From contig CAYNMW010000007.1 of assembly GCA_964398295.1 (NCBI GenBank), positions 1-47,500 of the forward strand: a DNA stretch of 47,500 nucleotides. The letters run 5' to 3'. The notes beneath the pieces were generated by a model that worked only from the letters and a program-made list of their open reading frames with translations, ran no database searches and was not told where the DNA came from. This DNA comes from CALFUK01 sp964398295. GTDB lineage: Bacteria > Bacteroidota > Bacteroidia > Chitinophagales > Saprospiraceae. Below, piece by piece: positions 1 through 12,000 of the stretch; position 1 is the stretch's first letter; the number at the start of each line of letters is the position of its first letter. The translations under genes and the position numbers were made by a program.

Positions 1-3000
1 TCGTAGCATCAACGCTAACCACTTGTTGGCAGAATGCATCTCCAGGTGAGAAGTCACCACTGTTATCAAGATCTATAAACCACTCTCTTACCGTTTGTCC
101 GCCTGCACAAACATTGTTGCCACGGCTTTCGGATAATAATTCTACTTCAAACGGATTTTCTCTTTCGCATCCTGCGCCTACCATTCCAGGTGTAGCAAGG
201 AAGTCTCCATCTACACAAGAAATTGTTACATCCTCACAAACAAGAGAAGGAGCAGAACTGTCTACAACTTCCACACTGACTATACATTGATTGACATTCC
301 CAAATTCATCTTCTACAAAAAGGATGACATCTACAATTTGACCAAAGTCATCGCAACAGAATTTGACAAATTCACCTGGAACGGAAATTTGAGCAAGGTT
401 TTCACCTGTAGCTTCACAATCTTGTTTACCAGCAGGAGCTCCAAGGTCTACATCAGAAGTAAATGGTGAGCAAGTCCTAGGTGCAAAGCCAACAATGTTG
501 TCTCTACAATCTCTTACTACCTCCCTCCAATCTTCTACTCTTACGACCGTCAGAGTCACCTTACTACAATCACTATCATGGCTACCTTCGTCTAAATCTT
601 CTGCAAATATTTGAGCGACCCCATCTCCTAAAGCACCATTGTTAGTTAATGAAACTTGTAAAGAAGTCTCGCAGATAGGCACAGGGGGAACATCATCAAC
701 AACAATAACATTGAAGTCTATGTTTGATGCATTTCCACAATCATCTATTACGGTTCCTTCAACGAGGATAGGACTTTGATCTAGCCAAAGATCAACCAGA
801 TAATTTCCTTCGATTCTACCTTCATTTGTAAGCCAGATAACAGATGGTGAAGAATCACAATTATCTTGTATCGTTAAGTTTGGTAGTTCAACTTGTGCAC
901 TACATACCCAAGGATCAATGGACGCTGTGATATCATTTAATAAGGTTATAGGAACCAATTCGCCATTCATTTCCTGTACAATCACAGGTGGTGTAATGTC
1001 GATGATTTCAATGGTTTGTGTTCCACTGAGAACAACATCAGTATCACACCAATCGATAAGATTCCAAGTCCTCACAATTTTCACACCCTCTCCACATGCA
1101 TCAAATTCTATATCTGAATATCCACTGAGTACATTACATACCCTATCAATAATCGGAACAATCGGATTTGTTAATCCAATGGTATCCAACCGCTCTAAAA
1201 CCTGTTCTTCAAATAATTTATCTACAATGGTGATAACAGACCAAACTTCTTCGCCATTGATTATTTCTACAATTGTAGTATCTCTAAATTCTTGACCTAC
1301 TTCTACTAATGTAGTATCAAATACAGTTACAACATTGAATACAGTGTCCTGTGAATCTGTATAGTTAGGGTAGGAGATACTACCACTGCCTGTTGCAGCA
1401 AGGATAGAAGCCGGACTACCCAAAGTAAAGTTCGAAATACTTTCACCTTCAGCCAATTCAATATCATTTAAATAGTTACAGTCAAGTGTAAGGCTTCTTG
1501 GGAATGAAAATGTCTGATCGTCTAATTCTAATTTGACTGTGGTATATCTTTGGCAGAGAATATCTACTTCTTGCAGGATACCATGCTGCAGTACTTTGCC
1601 AGAATATGTGATGAGGACAACTTCACCGTCAGCATTACAAATATCACCTTCTCTGGTTTCGACAACATTAATTTCTCCAACCAATTCAGGTCCGCAACGA
1701 CCAAATGCTGCAGTTGCTTCTTCTGGACTGATCAAGCTAGCTGGGATACTGCCAGAAGGTCCACAGGTTAATGTACATTCAGGAGGTATGGAACCATCTT
1801 CAGTACAAGAACAAGGTGATTCAAGTTGAGGGATGATGTTTGCTTCTACTGTAATTTCGCCCCAGCAAGAATTTCCTAAACAACTGATTTGGTATCTAAT
1901 TGTCTCTCCAGCTTCATCAGCAGTAAGTAGATCATTTCTAATAAAATCATTATGTTCATCAAACAACAAAATCTCATATATACCTGGGACCGGTGCCTCA
2001 AGTAAGATATCTGGGGTTAGCAATAACTCGCAAGCAACATTAAGACTAATTTGTAAATCACCATTGCACACAAGTTCATCGCAAATGGCATCTACAAAGT
2101 CTTGATTTTCCCGGTCTTCACCTGGTAATAGAACTCCGGTAATTACATTAGGATCACCGCCATCAATATCTGAAACTGAGAAGAAATCACCTGGATCTGT
2201 TTCAATCAAGGTAAATGGACCAGCAGGTACATTATCAAAACTATAGAATCCACTTTCATCTGTAAATGTTTCTAAAGTATCTCCTTCTGAAGTTATCAAT
2301 ACCACCAAAACATTTGCTAAAGGAGAATCTCCGGTAGAATTGCCATCTTCATCTTCTCTAACTGTACCAGATAAACTTGAAGGAGGAAAGCTAATCGGTG
2401 TAAATGTCGGATCATCTGGACCTCCTGTTTCATTTGGATCACCAGGGTTCCCCGTATCGGAAGGATCAGTTACATCATCGCCATTAGGATCCTGACCAGT
2501 AGCAATGGCTTGGTTGTCAACTCCTAGTGCATCAATATCCGCCTGAGTAATGGCGTATGTAGCAGTAGCAATTCCAGATTGTCCTGGTGCTAATGTTGAT
2601 GGAACTACAGGACCTGGAACCGGTAATATTCCTGTCCCAGTAAATATGCCACCATCTTCATTTAGAGCAACATTAGTAAGTGTTACATTTCCACAGTTAG
2701 TTGTAACATAAGTGTATGTAATAATATCACCAGGATTAGAAAAACCATTAGCGCCTTGATTGAACTCAGATGTTTTGATCACACTGATACATGGATTTGG
2801 ATTAAGTATTGTAATTGTAGGATCATCAGGATCGCCATCACCATTCGGATCAATATCATTTGGATTATTTGGATCATCTGAAGGATCTGTTACTGGGATT
2901 CCATCGGGATCTTGCCCTTCAGTGAATGCAATATTTTCAAAGATACCCGCATCAATATCTGCTTGTGTGAGTATATAAATTCCGGTGAAAGTCGTGTTAT

Positions 3001-6000
3001 CTGTTTCGCCTGGATTTAGCAGAGGAATAGGTCCACCAATTACCTCGACAAGAGGATCTGTAACCACAATGTTTGTCAATGTTGTATTTCCAACATTGGC
3101 AACAGTAAATATGAATGTGACTGTTTCTCCAGCCTGTGTTATGCCATCGCCATTTTCATCGTTTAATACACTTTCCTTAAAAAGAGTAATGTCAGGACTT
3201 GGAATAAGTGGCGTATCAACTGTATCGTCATCTGTTATTGGATTCCCATTTGGATCATCACCAGAAACAAGAGCTGTATTTTGAATACTACCATTATTGA
3301 TATCTGCTAGAGTCAGTACGTAGACTCCTGTAAATGTTGTGTTATCTGTTTGTCCAACAGCTAAAGTTGCTATCGGTCCACCATTTATAGTCACAAGCGG
3401 ATCAGTAACGGTTATGTTTGTTAAGGTAACATTTCCGGTATTTGTAACATCAAATGTATACACAATCGATTCACCTACTTGAGGTAAACCATCTCCATTG
3501 GTATCATTCAATATTCCTTTCTTGACTATGCTTATACCTGGACCTTGAGGAGTAGGGACATCTTCATCACTTGGATCTGAAACATCATTTCCATCGGGAT
3601 CTTGACCATTGGCAGTAGCTGTATTTGCTACGTTGCCATTGTCAATGTCGGCTTGAGTTAGAGTGTATACACCTGTAAATGTTGTATTGTCAACTTGTCC
3701 AGGTAAGAGTATAGCTATTGGATTACCAATCACTGTAATTAAAGGATCAGATACGGTAATATTTGTCAATGTTACACTACCAGTGTTTGACACACTGAAC
3801 GTATAGTTAATCGTTTCTCCTACTTGTGCAATGCCATCTCCGTTTTCGTCTACGAGCGTACCCATTTTTACGAGAACTAAGCCTGGTTGCTGCTGAAATG
3901 GTGTGTTTTCTGGGTCATCATCAGTGACTGGAGTACCATTAGGATCATCTCCACTAACGATCGCTGTATTATCTACAGAACTATTATCGACATCTCCTTG
4001 CGTTAAAATGTAAACACCGGTGAATGTCGAATTATCAACGGACCCTACAGCCAGTGAAGGAATCGGGCCTCCTTGAACTGTTACAATTGGGTCGATCACA
4101 TTGACATTGGTCAATGTCACATTACCTGTGTTTGTTACCACAAATGTATATGAGATTGATTCTCCGACTTGTGCAATACCATCTCCATTCTCATCAACAA
4201 ATGAACCACTTTTTATGATGTCTATCATTGGATCTTGAGGAACAGGTGTGTCTTCTGGATCATTATCCGTTATCGGAGGATCACCATTAGGATCAGTTCC
4301 TGCTACGGTTGCTACATTAGGAACGCCACCCGCATCAATATCCGCTTGTGTTAATGTATACACTCCAGTAAATGTTGTAGCATCAATTGCTCCAGGGAGC
4401 AAGACTGGAAGGGGACCACCAATTACAGTAACTAAGGGATCAGTAACAGTAACATTTGTCAGAGTAACATTTCCAGTATTAGCGACAGTGAATTGATAGC
4501 TTATTGTTTCACCAACTTCAGCAACTCCAGGAATCACACCATCATCTTGGAAAGTTCCTGTTTTAATAATGTCAATGCCAGGCATTTGAGGAATTAAAAT
4601 ATCCTCGTCGTCTGGATCAGATACAGGATCTCCATTCGGATCGCTACCAGTAGTGGTTGCAGTATTTGGCACGTTACCAGCATTAATATCATTTAAGGTC
4701 AATGTGTATACTCCTGTAAAAGTGTCATTGTCGGTTTGTCCAACAAACAAAGTTGGAATCGGGCCACCAATTACGGTAACCAATGGATCAGAAATGGTGA
4801 CATTTGTCAAGGTTACATTTCCTGTATTTGTTACAGAGAAAGTATATGTAATAGTTTCGCCTACTTGTGCAATGCCATCTCCATTTTCATCTTCAAATGA
4901 TCCTGTTTTTGTTAATAATATTTCTGGATCTTGAGTGAATGGTGTGTCTTCTGGGTCATTATCTGTCACAGGATCTCCATTTGGATCATTACCTGAGACT
5001 GTCGCTGTGTTCATCACACTGGCGTTGTCGATATCCGTTTGTGTCAATACATAAACTCCTGTAAATGTAGTGTTGTCAGACATGCCGGGAGACAAACTAG
5101 GAATAGGTCCTCCTGTTACAGTCACAAGAGGATCAGTCACAACAACAGATGTAAGTGTCACATTCCCCGTATTCGTAACAGTGAAAATATAACTTAGTGT
5201 TTCACCGACTTGAGGTATGCCATCTCCATTTTCATCAATAAAGACACCACTTTTAATGATATCAATCATTGGGTCTAGAGGAGTTGGTGTGTTTTCTGGA
5301 TCACTATCTGAAACAGGCCCGCCGTTTGGATCAGTTGCATTGGTTACAGCCAAATTTGTAACGCCTCCAGCATCAATATCAGCTTGGGTTAATACATAGA
5401 TTCCTGAGAAGGTAACATCATCAGATGCGCCAACTGCCAATAATGGAATAGGTCCTCCTGTAACGGTAACAATTGGATCAACGATAGTAACACCTGTTAA
5501 GCTGACATTACCAGTATTTGTTACAGTGAAATCATATTGAATTGTTTCACCTACCTGTGCAACGCCATCTCCATTTTCGTCTTGGAAAGTCCCTGTTTTA
5601 ATTAGATCAATTGCAGGATCTTGAGGAATTGGTGTATTTTCTGGATCATTATCACTAACAGGAATTCCATCTGGATCATCTCCCGTTGTTGTTGCAACAT
5701 TATCAACTCCACCAGCATCAATATCAGTCTGTGTTAAAATGTATACTCCTGTAAAAGTAGTATTGTCAATTGCTCCTACTGGTAGGCTTAATATTGGACC
5801 TCCAACAACAGTAACTAAAGGATCATTAATCACTACGTTTGTTAATGTAACATTTCCAGTATTTGTGACAATGAAGGAATAAGCTATTGACTCACCAATT
5901 TGCGCAATACCATCTCCATTTTCATCAACAAAAACGCTATTCTTTATCAAGTCTATTAAAGGAAATTGAGGAGTCGGATTATCGTGTGGGTCATCGTCAG

Positions 6001-9000
6001 TAACTGGATTTCCATCAGGATCATTACCAGTCGTTGATGCGAGATTAACAACGTTACCATTGTCTATATCCGATTGTGTCAATACATATGTTCCGGTGAA
6101 GGTAATATTGTCTGACATTCCTACTCCTAATATTGGAATTGGACCGCCTACTACTGTTACAAGTGGATCTGTGACAGTGACATTTGTTAATGTCACATTT
6201 CCTGTATTCGTAACAGTAAATGTATAAGATATTGATTCACCTACCTGTGCAATGCCATCTCCATTTTCATCCTGAAACATACCCGATTTAGTTAGCATAA
6301 TTTCTGGATCTTGAACGAACGGTGTATTTTCAGGAGCATCATCAGTTACCGGGTCACCATTTGGATCATTACCAGATGTGGAAGCAACATTATCAACAGA
6401 ACCTGCATCTACATCGGCTTGTGTAAGAGTGTATGTACCAGTAAAGGTTGTATTGTCAGTTGCACCAACAGCAAGGCTGACAAGAGGGCCACCGATAACA
6501 GTAACAAGGGGATCCATGACTGTTACATCCGTAAGAGTTACATTCCCAGTATTCGTAACAATAAACACATAAGAAATAGTCTCTCCAGCTTGAGCGATAC
6601 CATCACCATTTTCATCATTGAAACTTCCACTTTTTTGAAGTGCTATAGATGGATCTTGCGGTGTCACAGTTTCTTCAGGATCATCATCTGACACAGGATC
6701 ACCATTTGGATCATCACCCATTGTAGAGGCAACGTTTGGCACAATACCTGCATCAATGTCTGCCTGAGTTAAAAGATAGATTCCGGTAAATGTAACATCA
6801 TCTATTTGACCTGGGTTGAGAGTAGGGATAGGGCCACCCATTATTGTAACGAGCGGATCTGTTACAACAACATTTGTGAGCGTGACATTCCCAGTATTCG
6901 TAACAACAAAAGTGTAGGTTATTGACTCTCCAACTTGAGCGACATTGTCCCCATTTTCATCTTGAAAGATTCCGGTTTTTACGATGTCAATCATTGGGTC
7001 TTGAGGCGTCGGAACATCTTCAGGATCATCATCAGTTACAGGGTCACCACTTGGATCATTACCAGATGTCGTTGCGACATTTGCGACGTTCCCAGAGTTT
7101 ATATCCATTAGCGTTAATGTATATGTACCCGTAAATGTCGTATTGTCATTTGCTCCTACAGCTAGAGAAGGAATAGGACCTCCTACTACAGTGACAAGTG
7201 GGTCTGTAACTGTAACATTAGTTAGTGTCACATTTCCAGTATTGAAAATTGTAAAGGTGTAAGAGATAGTCTCTCCAACTTGAGCAATTCCATCACCATT
7301 TTCATCTTGAAAAACGCCTGCTTTTACAAGCTCAATCATCGGATCTTGAGGAGTAGGTATATCCTCAGGATCTTCATCCGTCGTTGGGTCACCATTTGGA
7401 TCATCACCAGATGTGGTAGCAACATTTGCTACATTGCCAGCATCTATATCAGCTTGGGTTAAAGTATATACACCTGTGAAAGTAGTATTGTCTGTTGTAC
7501 CTACTTGTAGTGTAGGAATTGGTCCGCCTATAACAGTAACCAAAGGATCAGTCACAGTAACATTAGTTAGTGTCACATTTCCAGTATTGATTACAGTAAA
7601 AACATAAGCTATTGTTTCTCCAACCTGAGAAACTCCATCACCATTTTCATCTTGAAATGTACCAGTTTTAATTAATGTTATATCTGGGTCTTGTACGAAA
7701 GGAGTCTCCTCTGGATCATCGTCCATGACTGGATCACCATTTGGATCTGTACCTGAAGTTATAGCACTATTCAACACCATAGCGGCATCAACATCTGCTT
7801 GAGTCAATATATAAGTACCAGTAAATGTGGTGTTGTCTACTTGTCCAGGAACTAAAACAACTGGGCCTCCAGAAACAGTAACAAGAGGATCAGTTACTGT
7901 TACACCAGTTAAGGTAACATTACCTGTATTTGTGACAACAAAAATATAACTAATCGTTTCTCCTGCCTGAGCCAGGCCATCACCGTTTTCGTCTTGGAAA
8001 GCACCACTTTTGACAATGTCGATTAATGGATCTTGTGGAGCAGGGACCTCCTCTGGATCATCATCAGTAACAGGATCGCCATTTGGATCCATGCCTGTGG
8101 TTGCAGCAATATTGGCTACCATTCCATTATCTATATCAGCTTGAGTCAAAGTATATGTGCCAGATAAAGTAACGTTGTCAATTGCACCTACTGGTAACAA
8201 CGGAATCGGTCCGCCTATAACTGTGACCAGAGGATCGGTAACTGTGACATTTGTCAAAGACACATTACCTGTATTTGTAACTGTAAAAATATAGCTTATG
8301 GTTTCACCAACTTGAGCAATGCCATCGCCATTTTCATCTTGGAAGGTTCCATCTTTTATCAGATCAATCATAGGATCTTGAGGAGTCAGAACATCTTCAG
8401 GGTCAGTATCAGAAGTAGGATCGCCATTAGGGTCGTTACCCATTGTAGTTGCGACATTGGCTACATTACCAGCATCAATATCAGCTTGGGTTAATGTGTA
8501 AGTCCCAGTAAATGTAGTATTGTCAACTGCACCAACTGCTAATGCAGCCAATGGTCCACCGATTACTGTAACCAAAGGGTCAGTAACAGTAACATTAGTT
8601 AAGGTAACATTACCAGTATTTGTAACAGTAAATGTATAAGCTATTGTCTCTCCAACTTGGGAGATGCCATCTCCATTTTCATCTTGAAATACACCATCTT
8701 TAATGATGTCAATCATTGGATCTTGTGGCAGTGGTTCATCTTCGGGATCATCATCCATGGTGGGGTCGCCATTTGGATCAGTCCCCGTAGTAGTAGCGAC
8801 GTTTGCAACCATTCCTGAATCAATATCCGCTTGAGTCAATGTATAAGTTCCTGTGAAAGTGACCATGTCAGTTGAACCGACAGGTAACACTGGAATTGGA
8901 CCCCCTAAAACAGTTACTAGTGGATCAGTGATCATCACATTTGTCAAGGTGACATTACCTGTGTTGCTTACTGTAAATACATATGATATTGTTTCTCCAA

Positions 9001-12000
9001 CTTGTGCAGCACCATCACCATTTTCATCCTGGAATGTAGCATCTTTTACTAAACTAATATCCGGATCTTGGACAAATGGGGTTTCTTCGGGATCATTATC
9101 ATTTACCGGATCGCCGTTTGGATCATCTCCCGATGTTGTCGCTAGATTCAACACCATAGCTGCATCGACATCATCTTGAGTTAATATATATGTACCTGTG
9201 AAAGTGGTATTGTCAACTTGTCCAGGTGCCAATGTAACTGGTCCACCAGATACAGTGACTAAAGGATCTGTAACAGTAACACCAGTAAGTGTGACATTAC
9301 CAGTATTTGTGACAACGAAATTATAACTTATGGATTCGCCAGCTTGCGCTAAACCATCACCGTTCTCATCTTGAAAGACACCACTTTTAATGATGTCTAT
9401 CATAGGGTCTTGGGGTAATGATTCATCTTCTGGATCAGTGTCATCGACTGGATCTCCATTAGGATCGATACCCATTGTTGTTGCAACATTGGCCACAGTA
9501 CCTGCGTCTATATCTGCTTGCGTTAAAACATATGTACCAATGAATGTGATATTGTCTGAAGTACCCACTGCGAGAGAAGGAATTGGACCACCTGCTACAG
9601 TAACTATTGGATCAGTAACTGTAACGTTTGTTAGTGTGACATTTCCAGTATTTGTTACGGTAAATACATAACTAATTGTTTCCCCGACTTGCGCAACATT
9701 GTCTCCATTTTCATCTTGAAAAGTTCCATCTTTAATAATATCAATCATTGGGTCTTGAGGAGTTGGTACGTCTTCTGGGGCAGGATCAGTGACTGGATCA
9801 CCATTTGGATCAGTACCAGTGGTGGTAGCAACATTGGCAACGTTTCCAGCATTGATATCGGCTTGTGTAAGTACATAAGTTCCTGTAAATGTGGTGGTAT
9901 TCGTTATGCCTACTGGAAAAGAAGGAATTGGTCCTCCCATCACAGTAACAAGCGGGTCTGTAATTGTCACATTTGTTAATGTAACGTTTCCTGTATTTGT
10001 GACTGAAAATGTATATGCAATTGTTTCGCCAACTTGTGCTACACCGTCACCATTTTCATCTTGAAAGACACCAGTTTTGACTAAGTCGATCATTGGATCT
10101 TGAGGAGTAGGGATGTCTTCTGGAGCAGGGTCCATAACTGGATCTCCGTTCGGATCATTTCCTGTAGTCGTTGCAACATTGGCAACATTTCCATTGTCAA
10201 TATCCATTTGATTTAAAATGTAAGTGCCAGTGAAAGTTGTGTTGTCGCTAGCTCCTACAGCTAAAGATGGTATCGGACCACCTACTACCGTAACGAGTGG
10301 ATCGGATACAGTTACGTTTGTGAGTGTAACATTTCCAGTATTTGTAACAACAAATGTATATGCGATTGATTCACCTACTTGCGCAATTCCATCTCCATTT
10401 TCATCTTGAAAAATACCAGTCTTAACAAGATCGATCATAGGGTCTTGTGGAGTAGGCACATCTTCAGGTGCAGGGTCGTCTACTGGATCACCATTAGGAT
10501 CGGTACCGGTTGCTGTAGCAACATTTGCAACATTACCATTATCTATATCGGTCTGGGTTAAAATATAAGTACCAGTGAATGTAGTATTATCTGAAGCTCC
10601 TACTGCAAGAGAAGGGATTGGTCCACCTATTACGGTCACAATTGGGTCTGTTACAGTTACATTTGTTAATGTCACGTTCCCTGTGTTCATTACTGTAAAT
10701 GTATAGGATATGGATTCACCTACCTGAGCAATTCCGTCACCATTTTCATCTTGAAACATGCCTACTTTTACCAATTCTATGTCTGGCAATAGTGGCAACG
10801 GTTCGTCTTCAGGATCCATATCTGATGTTGGGTCACCATTAGGATCAGTACCGGTTGCAGTCGCAGTATTTGCAACAGAACCATTATCTATATCAGCTTG
10901 AGTTAATGTATAGCTTCCCGTAAAGGTTGTATTGTCAGTACCACCAACAGCAAGTGTAGGGATAGGACCTCCAGTGACAGTTACTAAAGGATCTGTAATG
11001 GTGACATTTGTGAGTGTAACATTACCAGTATTCATTACCGTAAAAACATAACTTATGGTTTCTCCTACCTGTGCTATACCATCGCCATTTTCATCAACGA
11101 ACATGGCAGTTTTTATCAGCATTATTTCAGGATTCTGGATGAAAGGGGTTATCTCCGGATCATCGTCCATAACAGTTTCTCCTGTAGGATCTGTTCCTGA
11201 CACAGTAGCTGTATTATTTACCATTCCTGCATCAACATCTGTTTGCGTTAAAGTATATGTTCCTGTAAAAGTGATTATATCAGATGCGCCAGGTGCAAGT
11301 GAGGGTATAGGACCTCCAGCAATGGTGACCAAAGGGTCAGTGACGGCAACATTTGCTAAAGTTACATTACCAGTATTGCTTACAACAAATGTATATGTTA
11401 TGGTTTCTCCTACCTGTGCAAATCCATCTCCATTCTCATCATTGAATGCTCCGTTCTTAATAATTTCTATTTCTGGATCTTTCGTAAGAGCTACTACTGC
11501 TGTATCGTCATCCATAACAGTCATGCCGGCTTCATCAAGGGCTTCTGCTAATGCTGTATTCGTATAGGAACAATTGTCAATGTCTGCTTGCATAAGCGAA
11601 TACATTCCTGTGAAAGTTAAATCGTCACACTCACCAGCGGCAAGCATCGGAATTGCCATTCCACTTACTGTAACTTGCGGATCTGAAACGATAACATCAA
11701 AAACAGGAAGGCCACCTATATTACAAACTTCGAAAGTATACGTAATGATGTCTCCTACCTGGGCAGGAATATTCACGTTGGTATCATCAGCAGTTTTGGT
11801 AAGCATAATTTCAGCCGAACAATCGAATATGAACAATACTTCTACTTCATCAGAGAGAGCAAATCCAGACCAAAAAGTGTTTATCCATGCTTGATTGGCA
11901 AATGATTGTCCAGCTGGTGTATTTAAACCCCAGATGTGACACATATTATTTGTACACCCAGCTAATTCTATATCCTGTGGAAATTGACTCACAGGTGGAT

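Noticed and set aside
2420..11830. Regular repeats that might suggest a CRISPR array or satellite DNA
   Set aside because: The period is about 345 bp, has no short identical repeats with unique spacers, and is coding in one frame throughout.
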